64,000 nt of DNA from Shewanella nanhaiensis (lineage in GTDB: Bacteria; Pseudomonadota; Gammaproteobacteria; Enterobacterales; Shewanellaceae). The stretch's first letter is position 1. The number at the start of each line of letters is the position of its first letter. A program made the position numbers and the translations under genes. The DNA lies in NCBI RefSeq assembly GCF_019457885.1, contig NZ_JAHZST010000011.1:62001-126000 (forward strand). The letters are read 5' to 3'. Below are positions 51,072 to 59,455 of this stretch, piece after piece. Under the pieces are notes generated by a model. That model did no database searches. It was not told where the DNA came from and saw nothing but the letters and a program-made list of their open reading frames with translations.

Positions 51072-53225
51072 GAAAGGCATTGTGAAGCCAATTGTTGCGG
51101 TTCGGCCCATCCCCTTAAAGTAACGGGTATCTTTACCAACAGTCTGTGAGTAGTAGGTGTAGTAGTCTTCATTCAGCAGGTTTTGGATCCCTACACTTAA
51201 AGTACCATCGTAAACCGGAATAGAGACAGAGGCGTCGACGGTGGTGTAGCCGTCAAATGTTGAATAGATCTCATCGCTGGCATCTTTAAAGTCTTTATCC
51301 ATAAAGAAGTTTGCCTGAAGTCGAGTGGAGATTTCGTTGTCGAAGTTATGTGTCCAAAACAGATTGATTCGGTTTGGTGACAGGTTTGCACCATCGAGAT
51401 CGGTATCGACACTCATATCATCGTTTGAGTCGTAACGACCCTTCTGTATCGCTAGGTTCATGCCCACATCATCATGATCGCCAAGATAAGCGGTTATATT
51501 GGACTCTATCCCCTCAATGACACTTTTCTCTCGCTTGACCACAAATGAGCCGCTGCCATCCTCTTTCTCTACCATACGCGTGCCATAATCGGTAGATGAG
51601 CGGTAGTAAGCTATTTTAGCGCTGAAATACTCCCCCTGATAATCGGCACCAAACTCTATATTGTCGGTCACAACCGGTGTTAGTGCCAGCGAGTCATCTA
51701 TGCTTGGATTCAGATCTGGGAAGCTGTCGCCGTCACGCAGTACTCGTCCAATATCCGGCATACCGAAACCTTGGTTAAAGCTGGTATAGATACGGGTCGA
51801 TGGAGTGATTTTATAGGAAGCACCTAAGTTAAATAGGGTTTCGTTAAAGTCTGGTGAGCCACCCTGGATATCTTTGTCACCATAACCATAAAGGGTTTTA
51901 TAGTCATCGACTTTAAGTCTGGCATATTCATAACGGATCCCGCCCGATAGGGTGAGGTTATCGATAAGATCATAATCCAGTTGTGCGTAGGGAGCGATAT
52001 TCTCGTAGGTGCTTTGTGGTACCCATGAGGCGCCACTCACGACCATATCTTGTTGTGTGGTGTCACGGAAGATATCCATACCGTAAGCTAAGTTAAGGCC
52101 AGAGCCTGCAATATTGTTGGCGAGCATTGAGGCTTTCACTCCCCATTTGACCGACTTATTGCGCGATTGCTCGTAGTAGAGAGATTCACCATTGCTGCCC
52201 GTTCCACAAACGGTGACCTGATCGCTACCCTCTAGGCTGGGATCATAGAAATCTGACCAACAGCCACCGCCGTAAACCGCTTCAAAGTTTTGATTGAAAA
52301 ACTGCAGTTGCATCTGTTGTCCTGCAATATTCTCATGACTATAGGTTAAGCTGGTGGTCGTGACTTGGTTATTGGCCGCTTCCCAAGGCTGATTCTGTTT
52401 TATTGCACCAGTAGGGACACCGTTTTCTTTGTCACCTTTAATGGCCATATAGTCGCCGTTATTCTCCATATTAAAGTGGTTAAGCATCAGCTCTAAGCGA
52501 GATTCATCAAAGTCATGGCCGAGTTTGAGAAAAAGGTCGGCACTTTGGCTATCCATGGACTCGCCCTGAGTCGTGTCTACACCAATCATCTGATCGTTAG
52601 CATCATAATAGACGCCATTGTTACGGTAGCTCACAGAGCCTATCATATCGAGCTGATCTGATTCTCCAGAAAAGGCATAGCTGGTACCAAAGCTGATGCC
52701 GTCGGAGTCTAGGCTGTTAGGCACAGTGACATCTAAGCTTACCTGGTGCTCATTATCGCCTGTGGGTTTCTTGGTGATGTAGTTGATGATGCCACCTTGA
52801 GCGCCTAGGCCGTGCATCGCATTTGCACCATGGATGATCTCGATACGTTCAATCATGGCTGGATCGATAGTTTGGCCTGAGCGGCCGCCACTTCTAAGTG
52901 GGTTTGATTGAGGAACCCCATCTATCATGATTAACGGGCTGCGACCTCTGAGCGTCTCGCCCGTGTTACTCATCTTTTGACGGCTAGGAGAGAAACTAGG
53001 GGCTAGGTTACCTATGATGGTGGAAAGATCTTTGGTGGTTCTGAACTGCTGTTCTAGTTGCTCTTGGTCGATAATCGTAACTGTGTTGGGAATGGCACTA
53101 ACAGGTTTATCCATGCGACTTGCCGTTACTGTAATGACCTCCATATCTCTCTCTTCTGCAGTGGTGGCATTGGGAATAAGGGCGGCCGAGATAGATAAAG
53201 CAACGAATGAGATCTTAACGTTCAT
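51069..53225 (-). CDS. TonB-dependent siderophore receptor
   Basis: A 718-residue outer-membrane receptor with signal peptide (about 1-23), TonB box EVITVTASR, plug domain with LIMIDGVPQSNPLRSGGRSG and IERIEIIHGANAMHGLGAQGGIINYITKKP (given here in part as AQGGIINYITKKP), and a 22-strand barrel ending ATIGFTMPF with the terminal aromatic. The ATG at 53225 has AGGA 7 bases upstream, giving a proper leader; the open frame starts 27 bases earlier. A Fur box lies 68-86 bp upstream. No siderophore synthesis or transport genes adjoin it, so it probably takes up a siderophore made elsewhere. Confidence 0.92.
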   Translation of the reverse strand: MNVKISFVALSISAALIPNATTAEERDMEVITVTASRMDKPVSAIPNTVTIIDQEQLEQQFRTTKDLSTIIGNLAPSFSPSRQKMSNTGETLRGRSPLIMIDGVPQSNPLRSGGRSGQTIDPAMIERIEIIHGANAMHGLGAQGGIINYITKKPTGDNEHQVSLDVTVPNSLDSDGISFGTSYAFSGESDQLDMIGSVSYRNNGVYYDANDQMIGVDTTQGESMDSQSADLFLKLGHDFDESRLELMLNHFNMENNGDYMAIKGDKENGVPTGAIKQNQPWEAANNQVTTTSLTYSHENIAGQQMQLQFFNQNFEAVYGGGCWSDFYDPSLEGSDQVTVCGTGSNGESLYYEQSRNKSVKWGVKASMLANNIAGSGLNLAYGMDIFRDTTQQDMVVSGASWVPQSTYENIAPYAQLDYDLIDNLTLSGGIRYEYARLKVDDYKTLYGYGDKDIQGGSPDFNETLFNLGASYKITPSTRIYTSFNQGFGMPDIGRVLRDGDSFPDLNPSIDDSLALTPVVTDNIEFGADYQGEYFSAKIAYYRSSTDYGTRMVEKEDGSGSFVVKREKSVIEGIESNITAYLGDHDDVGMNLAIQKGRYDSNDDMSVDTDLDGANLSPNRINLFWTHNFDNEISTRLQANFFMDKDFKDASDEIYSTFDGYTTVDASVSIPVYDGTLSVGIQNLLNEDYYTYYSQTVGKDTRYFKGMGRTATIGFTMPF

Positions 53226-53720
53226 ATCGAGTCCTAGAGCAAAGTGGTGCAATACGGTTTCGCTGAGTATGTTATTTACAGTAAATAGTATTGCAAATGA
53301 TAATGATTACTGTTGCGGCGAATTGTAGGGAGGTGAATAACTTATGTCCACCTTCATAGTCTTGGATGCAGAAAAAATCATCATACTGTGACTTACACCT
53401 CCTGATTTGTTGATTATCCGTTTGAATTGTAAGGTAAAGCGGTGGTTGGTTGTATATTTGTTTCGGCCTTGCTGTGGCGGTTTTTTTTGCAGAGATAAGC
53501 ATCACTTTGCTCTTAATTAGCTAAGGGGGATTTTTCAATTTTTTTAAATAGTTAATTAACTTCCTCTAGAATTAGTCCCATGTTTTTCCATGTTAAATCG
53601 ACTCTATATTGGCTTTGAACTCGGTTGAATTTCGATTCTGGCAGTGAAATGCGCTATAATGCGCGGCCTTTACCTCTATCCTGATGGATTGAGTAAAAAA
53701 TCAAATAGAGTGGGTTAGAG
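53226..53720. other. Intergenic region between TonB receptor and DUF2986 gene
   Basis: No gene in this 495-base stretch. It has the Fur box (53293-53311) for the receptor, and GCGCTATAATGCGC near 53651-53664 which could be the -10 region for the DUF2986 gene. Otherwise nothing I can name. Confidence 0.5.
53293..53311 (-). promoter_or_regulatory. Fur box upstream of TonB receptor
   Basis: GCAAATGATAATGATTACT agrees well with the 19-bp consensus built of GATAAT repeats. It is 68-86 bp before the receptor start, as usual for iron-repressed genes. Confidence 0.75.
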
Positions 53721-53888
53721 ATGAATAGAAAGAAGAAGATCAATGAAACATTGAAGGGCAAGGCTAAAAAAGCCAATGCCAAACTTCATTCGAGTAATAA
53801 ACCTAAATATATCTCTAAAGCTGAACGTGCACGTATCGCGGAGGCCGAGAAAGATGGCGCTCCAACTATAGATATGAGCCAAGGCTAA
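53721..53888 (+). CDS. DUF2986 small basic protein
   Basis: A 55-residue protein, MNRKKKINETLKGKAKKAN at the start, then LHSSNKPKYISKAERARIAE, the DUF2986 family pattern, found mainly in Shewanella and related bacteria. It is highly basic at the N-terminus and acidic at the end. GTTAGAG precedes ATG. The function is unknown. It is too short for length-cutoff gene finding. Confidence 0.9.
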   Translation: MNRKKKINETLKGKAKKANAKLHSSNKPKYISKAERARIAEAEKDGAPTIDMSQG

Positions 53889-54086
53889 CCCCTCTCCTCA
53901 AATAAATTCAATGTCGTAAAACGAGTAGTTATAGCACCTAGTGCTGCTGTCTCATCTTATGTGCTGAGCATATTTTTTGTATTCAGTATGACCGAATGGA
54001 GAACGGCGTTTTACTTATCTATTTATCGAGCCCGTATTGGGATTGATAGAAGGGAGTAGAACTGCAGAGCTTCAAATAGGAGTTTC

Positions 54087-55310
54087 ATGAACACAGTTTA
54101 TTCAATTGGCGAGCTTGAGTCGTTTTTGGTCGCAATTTTAGTGCTCTTTATTGGGCACTCTATTAATCGTCATGTGCCTTTTTTCAGGAAGTATAATATT
54201 CCTGAGCCCATCGTTGGTGGTTTGATTGTCGCGGCTATTATCACCATTTTGCATTTCAATAATATTACCTTAGCGTTTACTCTTTCGATGCAGAAAACAC
54301 TAATGTTGATGTTTTTCAGTACCGTAGGCTTGGCTGCAAACTATAAGTTGTTGCTTAAAGGAGGATCTAAGGTCTTTCTATTTCTAGGGATCGCGTCTCT
54401 GTTTATTCTTATTCAGAATGCTGTCGGTGTCAGTATGGCGACCGCGTTGGGCTTAGAGCCTTTAATGGGACTGATTGCTGGTTCTATTACGCTATCTGGT
54501 GGCCATGGAACTGGCGTTGCTTGGGCGCATACTTTCCAAGAGAACTATGGGATCAATACCTTAGAGTTCGCAATGGCGGCGGCAACCTTTGGTTTAGTGA
54601 TGGGCGGGATCATAGGTGGTCCAGTCGCTCAAAGGTTGATTAATAAGAATAATTTGGTCTCATCTTACGGTGTTGGTGGTAATCATCATAAAGATCATCC
54701 AGATCTAGTGACCTATGATCAACTGGAAGAGGACAGGGTGACAGCCAAGAGCATTTTGGAGGTGATGTTTATTCTGCTTCTGTGTGTCTCTGGTGCTAAA
54801 TGGGTTGCGACGCTTATCTCTAGCTTGGGTATTAGCTGGCTAAAGATGCCTGAATTTGTCTATGCCCTGTTTATTGGCGTGGTGATCACCAATATTACTG
54901 AGCTGTCCCATGGTTATAAAATAAAGAGTGAGAGTGTGGATGTATTAGGTACTGTCTCTTTGTCGCTATTTTTAGCCATGGCTTTGATGAATTTAAAACT
55001 GTGGGAGATATTTGATCTCGCACTGCCTCTGTTGGCCATTTTGCTGGTGCAAACTGTAACCTTAGCGCTGTTCGCTTATTTCATCACCTTTAGGTTAATG
55101 GGTAGAAACTATGATGCCGCTGTGATGGCCGGTGGCCACTGTGGTTTTGGTATGGGGGCAACACCGACGGCTGTGATGAATATGGGGGCACTTGTTTCGA
55201 GAACGGGTCCATCGCCTCAGGCCTTTATGGTGGTGCCAATTGTGGGCGCCTTCTTTATCGATATCGTTAACGCCATTATCTTGCAGGGTTACCTCAGTTT
55301 TATTGGTTAA
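54087..55310 (+). CDS. gltS: Sodium/glutamate symporter GltS, copy 1
   Basis: A 407-residue GltS family carrier that imports glutamate with Na+. Signatures include PEPIVGGLIVAAIITIL, MLMFFSTVGLAANYKLLLKGG, GSITLSGGHGTGVAWAHTF and MGATPTAVMNMGALVSRTGPSPQAFMVVPIVGAFFIDIVNAIILQGYL (given in part as MGATPTAVMNMGALVSRTG). The protein is nearly all membrane helices. AGGAG precedes ATG. It is very like copy 2. Confidence 0.95.
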   Translation: MNTVYSIGELESFLVAILVLFIGHSINRHVPFFRKYNIPEPIVGGLIVAAIITILHFNNITLAFTLSMQKTLMLMFFSTVGLAANYKLLLKGGSKVFLFLGIASLFILIQNAVGVSMATALGLEPLMGLIAGSITLSGGHGTGVAWAHTFQENYGINTLEFAMAAATFGLVMGGIIGGPVAQRLINKNNLVSSYGVGGNHHKDHPDLVTYDQLEEDRVTAKSILEVMFILLLCVSGAKWVATLISSLGISWLKMPEFVYALFIGVVITNITELSHGYKIKSESVDVLGTVSLSLFLAMALMNLKLWEIFDLALPLLAILLVQTVTLALFAYFITFRLMGRNYDAAVMAGGHCGFGMGATPTAVMNMGALVSRTGPSPQAFMVVPIVGAFFIDIVNAIILQGYLSFIG

Positions 55311-55338
55311 ACCTGTTTATTCTGCTTATTTAATTAAG

Positions 55339-55366
55339 CCAGCTCTACTTTTGAGCTGGTTTTTTT
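55339..55366 (+). terminator. Terminator after gltS copy 1
   Basis: CCAGCTC (55339-55345) and GAGCTGG (55353-55359), loop TACTTTT, then seven T. It separates the two gltS genes, so each has its own transcript. Confidence 0.9.
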
Positions 55367-55644
55367 ATGCATATTGAGCGTGAAATTTAGTCAATCGAGT
55401 GTATTTGTAGCGATAAAACCTCTGTTTGATCAAACTGTGAGCCCTCAAGAGTGTGATCTCTATCTTAATCATCATAAATCAGTCGTTTATACGAAATTAG
55501 ATTAGTCGTAAATCTCAACTCTTGTGGCAGAATGTTCGACTGTTTCGTCACAGGTGAAAAAGGGCATCACAATGACCCTACCTCTGAATGACCAGGTGAA
55601 AGGCTTTAGTATCGATCGTCGATTTTGTTGGTATTAGGAGTTTT
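55367..55644. promoter_or_regulatory. Promoter region of gltS copy 2
   Basis: A 278-base gap after the terminator. It contains TTTGATCAAA (a perfect palindrome near 55424) and TGTGATCTC near 55455, weakly like one half of a CRP site. No assignment can be made with confidence. TTAGGAG precedes the gene. Confidence 0.3.
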
Positions 55645-56868
55645 ATGAGTACTGTTTATTCAATTGGTGAACTTGAGTCGTTTTTAGTGGCGATTTTAGT
55701 TCTGTTTATCGGGCATACGATTAACCGTCACGTGCCGTTATTTAAAAAGTATAATATCCCAGAGCCTATTGTCGGCGGTCTTATCGTCGCAGCGGTGATC
55801 ACGATACTGCACTTCAATCAGATCTCTATTCGCTTTACCCTCTCGATGCAGAACACCTTGATGTTGATGTTTTTCAGCACTGTGGGTCTTGCTGCCAGCT
55901 ATAAGTTACTTCTCAAAGGCGGCACTAAGGTGTTTATGTTTTTGGGGGTTACCTCTCTGTTTATTCTTGTTCAAAATGCCGTGGGTGTCAGCATGGCAAC
56001 GGCGTTAGGTCTAGAGCCTTTTATGGGCTTAATTGCTGGCTCCATTACTCTCTCTGGAGGTCATGGAACAGGGGCGGCTTGGGCACAAACCTTCTATGAG
56101 GACTATGGCGTCAATACACTTGAGTTTGCCATGGCCGCAGCGACATTTGGTTTGGTTATGGGAGGGATCATAGGTGGTCCAGTAGCCCAGAGGTTGATCA
56201 ATAAGAATAACTTAGTCTCCTCATACGGGGTGGGAGGTAACCACCACAAAGATCATCCTGAGTTGGTGACCTATGATCAACTGGAGGAAGATAGGGTTAC
56301 AGCTAAGAGTATTCTTGAGGTGCTGTTTATTCTTCTGTTATGTGTTGCTGGAGCCAAATGGATAGGCACGCTTGTCTCCTATCTGGGGATCAGTTGGCTG
56401 AAGATGCCTGAATTTGTCTATGCACTTTTTCTAGGTGTGGTGATTGCGAACATTACAGAACTCTCCCATGGCTATAAGATTAAGAGTGAGAGTGTTGATG
56501 TGCTGGGTACAGTCTCTTTATCACTGTTTCTGTCCATGGCCTTGATGAATCTTAAGCTGTGGGAGATATTCGACCTTGCACTGCCTCTGCTTGCTATCTT
56601 ATTGGTGCAGACACTGACACTGGCGCTGTTTGCTTACTTCATTACCTTTAGATTTATGGGAAGTAACTATGATGCTGCTGTAATGGTCGGAGGCCACTGT
56701 GGTTTCGGCATGGGAGCAACCCCTACAGCCGTGATGAACATGGGCGCGCTCGTTTCCAGAACAGGCCCTTCGCCTCAAGCCTTTATGGTGGTGCCGATTG
56801 TTGGTGCCTTCTTTATCGATATCGTCAATGCCATTATTTTGAAAGGCTACCTCAGCTTTATCGGTTAA
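55645..56868 (+). CDS. gltS: Sodium/glutamate symporter GltS, copy 2
   Basis: A 407-residue carrier, the same length as copy 1 and about nine-tenths identical by eye. Differences are mostly conservative (for example FRKYN to FKKYN, GVAWAHTF to GAAWAQTF, IASLFIL to VTSLFIL) and few lie in the pore motifs. The DNA has drifted at silent sites, so the duplication is not brand new. AGGAG precedes ATG. The two genes have separate promoters and could differ in expression. Confidence 0.95.
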   Translation: MSTVYSIGELESFLVAILVLFIGHTINRHVPLFKKYNIPEPIVGGLIVAAVITILHFNQISIRFTLSMQNTLMLMFFSTVGLAASYKLLLKGGTKVFMFLGVTSLFILVQNAVGVSMATALGLEPFMGLIAGSITLSGGHGTGAAWAQTFYEDYGVNTLEFAMAAATFGLVMGGIIGGPVAQRLINKNNLVSSYGVGGNHHKDHPELVTYDQLEEDRVTAKSILEVLFILLLCVAGAKWIGTLVSYLGISWLKMPEFVYALFLGVVIANITELSHGYKIKSESVDVLGTVSLSLFLSMALMNLKLWEIFDLALPLLAILLVQTLTLALFAYFITFRFMGSNYDAAVMVGGHCGFGMGATPTAVMNMGALVSRTGPSPQAFMVVPIVGAFFIDIVNAIILKGYLSFIG

Positions 56869-56873
56869 GCTAT

Positions 56874-56912
56874 CTCTTGGCTCCTCCTTATCTGCGGAGG
56901 AGGAGCCAAGAG
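56874..56912 (+). terminator. Long hairpin after gltS copy 2
   Basis: CTCTTGGCTCCTCC (56874-56887) pairs perfectly with GGAGGAGCCAAGAG (56899-56912), an 11-base loop, with no T run directly after. It is 6 bases after the gltS stop, and may end or stabilise the transcript ahead of the bufferin operon. Confidence 0.6.
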
Positions 56913-57063
56913 CTTGTACACCTTTTCACTCCTTTCCCTTTCTTAAATTTCTCCTCTGCTCACTAATTTAGTATTAGCAAAAATATATTCAGATCATGCA
57001 ATCAAATTTATCTGCTATTCGTTATAGAGATGACACTTCACTTTTTATAAAGGATAGAACTTG

Positions 57064-57348
57064 ATGAAATCTTCAAATAAAGCGCTTGGTTTAACGGTTG
57101 CGGGAATTTTAGCTGCAGGTCTTTCTGTAAGTGCTAATGCGGTACCAGAACAGCCGACTGAATGGGAAAAATGTGCAGGTATCGCTAAGGCGGGTGCTAA
57201 TGATTGTGGTGCGCTCGATGGTAGTCATGGCTGTGCAGGACAAGCCAAAGAGGACAATCTTGCACATGAGTGGGTGTATGTTCCTGCAGGAACCTGCGAC
57301 AAGATAACCGGCGGTGAGGTTAAAGCTGTTAAACCGGCGAAATCTTAA
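57064..57348 (+). CDS. bufA: Bufferin-type RiPP precursor, DUF2282 (BufA-like)
   Basis: A 94-residue exported precursor: signal peptide about 1-26 (LGLTVAGILAAGLSVSANA), then a mature part with four cysteines, Cys37, Cys48, Cys57 and Cys78, in the DUF2282 pattern (WEKCAGIAKAGANDCGALDGSHGCAG, then YVPAGTCDKITGG; here given in parts). In known bufferins, the DUF692 enzyme converts Cys residues into thiooxazoles and the product binds copper or other metals in the periplasm. ATG at 57064 with AAAGGAT 9 bases before; a TTG directly before is less likely. Its stop overlaps the DUF692 start (TAATG). Confidence 0.9.
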   Translation: MKSSNKALGLTVAGILAAGLSVSANAVPEQPTEWEKCAGIAKAGANDCGALDGSHGCAGQAKEDNLAHEWVYVPAGTCDKITGGEVKAVKPAKS

Positions 57349-58220
57349 TGCCAGGTAGTCACTTAGCGGGCGCAGGCATTGGCCTGCGACTTCCTCATGT
57401 GCGGGAGATCTTAGCAGCAGGGCAGACAGATATTCCCTGGTTTGAGGTCTTGGTAGATAACTGGCTTGTCGAGGGAGGATTGAATAAACGAATGCTGCAG
57501 GAGATAAGTGAGCGTTACCCCATAGTGCTCCATAGCGTGGGGCTCTCCTTGGGGGGACTATCTCCTTTAGACTTAGATTACCTAAAGCAGGTTAAAGCGC
57601 TGAAGCAGGAGACCGGAGCCCTCTGGTATTCCGAACATGCCAGTTTCTCTGGCAATAATGATTTTAAAGTGCCAGATCTGCTGCCATTACCCTATACCGA
57701 AGAGGCCGTTGACCATCTAAGCCAACGCATTATGCAGGTGCAGGAGTTTATGGGTGAAAGAATTCTGCTGGAAAACGTGTCTACCTATCTAAGTTGCCAA
57801 TTTAATGAGATGACTGAGGGGGAGTTTATCGCTGCCGTTGCCGACAAAGCAGACTGTTACCTGTTGCTGGATATTAATAACGCCTATGTGACAGCTAAGA
57901 ATCTGGATCAGGAGATGCAGAGATTTATGGATCTGATCCCAGTTGAGCGAGTTAAGCAGATACACTTAGCCGGATTCCATGATAAAGGAGATTTCCTGCT
58001 TGATGCTCATAACCACCCTGTGGACCAAAAGGTGTGGCAGGCGTTTGAGCTATTTATCGAAAAAAATGGTGCGATCCCAAGCATGATTGAGTGGGATAAC
58101 GATCTGCCTCCTTTGACCCGTCTACTGCAGGAGAGAGAGATTGCCGCTAGCATTCTCGCATCAGCTAAACCTGTGACTCAAGCCGCTGGAGTTTCTAGGG
58201 GGAGTTATGCGCTTAGCTGA
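57348..58220 (+). CDS. bufB: DUF692 multinuclear iron RiPP maturase (BufB-like)
   Basis: A 290-residue TIM-barrel enzyme of the DUF692 (MbnB/BufB/HvfB) family. Metal-binding positions fit LHSVGLSLGG, SEHASFSG, ILLENVSTYLSC, LLLDINNAYVTA, QIHLAGFHDKG, LDAHNHPV and IEWDNDLPP. It should modify cysteines of the BufA-like peptide, using iron and O2. It starts on the stop codon of the precursor gene and overlaps the DUF2063 gene by 14 bases, so the three are tightly coupled. Confidence 0.93.
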   Translation: MPGSHLAGAGIGLRLPHVREILAAGQTDIPWFEVLVDNWLVEGGLNKRMLQEISERYPIVLHSVGLSLGGLSPLDLDYLKQVKALKQETGALWYSEHASFSGNNDFKVPDLLPLPYTEEAVDHLSQRIMQVQEFMGERILLENVSTYLSCQFNEMTEGEFIAAVADKADCYLLLDINNAYVTAKNLDQEMQRFMDLIPVERVKQIHLAGFHDKGDFLLDAHNHPVDQKVWQAFELFIEKNGAIPSMIEWDNDLPPLTRLLQEREIAASILASAKPVTQAAGVSRGSYALS

Positions 58221-58968
58221 GTGGCAGGAAGCATTTGTCGGTGTTCTTAGTAAATCAAGAGCCGATGAGGCATTACTCTCCTTGGTTAACAGCAGAGAGG
58301 CTGAGCGTTTATCTGTATATCGAAATAATAGTAAGCAAGCGTTAGCGGCCGCTTTAGGTATTAGCTTTCCTATCTGCAAGCAGGTATTGGGTGAAGTGTG
58401 TTTTGAGCAACTGGCCCAGCGTTATCAAGGTCTACACCCGCTGAAGTTGAGTAACTTGAATCTTTATGGTGAACACTTTCCTGAGTTGCTCATCGATACT
58501 ATAGCCAGACACTTGGAGTTTGAAGGTTTAGAGTACCTTGCCGATCTAGCAAGACTTGAGTGGTTGATACAGTTAAGTTATTACGCCGCCGATAGGCTAG
58601 CTTGTCAGCCTTTGTCTGATATCTCCACGCTCACTGAGTTACAGCAGGCTTCGCTGGTAATGTTACTGCGTCCAGATGTTTATCTATTTAGCTCTTCATT
58701 CCCTCTTTATGAAATCTGGCTTAAATATCAGCAAGAGCAAGATGATATAAAGATCGACTCCCCTCAGGAACACTATTTTTTCGCTATTTACCGTGAGCCA
58801 TTTAAGCCTAAAGTTCAGCGTATCTCCTCCGATTTATATCAGGTACTTAGAGATATTCAACAGTCACGAACTTTAGGCCAGATCAATGACTCTGGCGTTG
58901 ATATGAGTGTGCTCAATAGTGGGATCACCCAAGGTTGGGTATGCGGTTTTCATCTGGAAGAGGCTTGA
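58207..58968 (+). CDS. bufC: DUF2063 partner protein (BufC/HvfC-like)
   Basis: A 253-residue protein with an N-terminal DUF2063 domain (LAEWQEAFVGVLSKSR, LSVYRNNSKQALAAALGISFPICKQVLGE) and a C-terminal domain of less certain fold. HvfC/BufC proteins form the RiPP recognition partner that brings precursor to the DUF692 enzyme. It overlaps bufB by 14 bases. The sigma factor starts 2 bases after its stop. Confidence 0.9.
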   Translation: MRLAEWQEAFVGVLSKSRADEALLSLVNSREAERLSVYRNNSKQALAAALGISFPICKQVLGEVCFEQLAQRYQGLHPLKLSNLNLYGEHFPELLIDTIARHLEFEGLEYLADLARLEWLIQLSYYAADRLACQPLSDISTLTELQQASLVMLLRPDVYLFSSSFPLYEIWLKYQQEQDDIKIDSPQEHYFFAIYREPFKPKVQRISSDLYQVLRDIQQSRTLGQINDSGVDMSVLNSGITQGWVCGFHLEEA

Positions 58969-58969
58969 T

Positions 58970-59455
58970 ATGCTGAGCCGTGAGCTGTTACAGGGGTTAT
59001 TTCGTTACTGCTTCTGTCTGACAGCTGAGCAAAGAAGTGCTGAAGATCTGTTACAAACCTCACTGGAAAAATGGATCCGCCGTGGCCAATCGGTAGAGTA
59101 TTCCCATGCCTATATACGCAAAATTATCCGTAATCAATTTGTTGATGACTGCCGCCGAAATAGCGCTATCGCTTTCGAGTCTATCGAAGAGGGGGCTCCT
59201 ATTTTACTTGATGAGACCTGCATTGAGGAGCTAGAGATACAGCATAACCTGATCGAGCATGTATTCGAACTACTGAATACTGCCGAGCGTGAAGTGCTCT
59301 ATCTTTGGGCTGTCGATGGTTATACTGCATCGGAGATATCACAGGAGCTGATGCAGCCCAGAGGAACGATTCTGTCTCGGTTACACCGTATTAAGCAGAA
59401 AGTGGCTGATGTTTCCCAAAGCAGTCCCCATAAGCGGTCCGGAGTCAGAGTATGA
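58970..59455 (+). CDS. ECF-type RNA polymerase sigma factor
   Basis: A 161-residue sigma-70 family protein of ECF size. Region 2 reads LLQGLFRYCFCLTAEQRSAEDLLQTSLEKWIRRG, YSHAYIRKIIRNQFVDDCRR (given in part), and region 4 LLNTAEREVLYLWAVDGYTASEISQELMQPRGTILSRLHRIKQK (given in part as EISQELMQPRGTILSRLHR). The ATG at 58970 has GAAGAGG 6 bases before and starts 2 bases after the DUF2063 stop; it overlaps the next gene by 4 bases. Its place in the operon suggests it controls the bufferin genes, but no matching promoter was found by eye upstream of 57064. Confidence 0.9.
   Translation: MLSRELLQGLFRYCFCLTAEQRSAEDLLQTSLEKWIRRGQSVEYSHAYIRKIIRNQFVDDCRRNSAIAFESIEEGAPILLDETCIEELEIQHNLIEHVFELLNTAEREVLYLWAVDGYTASEISQELMQPRGTILSRLHRIKQKVADVSQSSPHKRSGVRV

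Noticed and set aside
55424..55470. CRP or FNR site before gltS copy 2
   Set aside because: One half-site (TGTGATCTC) is good but the other is poor; too weak to call.
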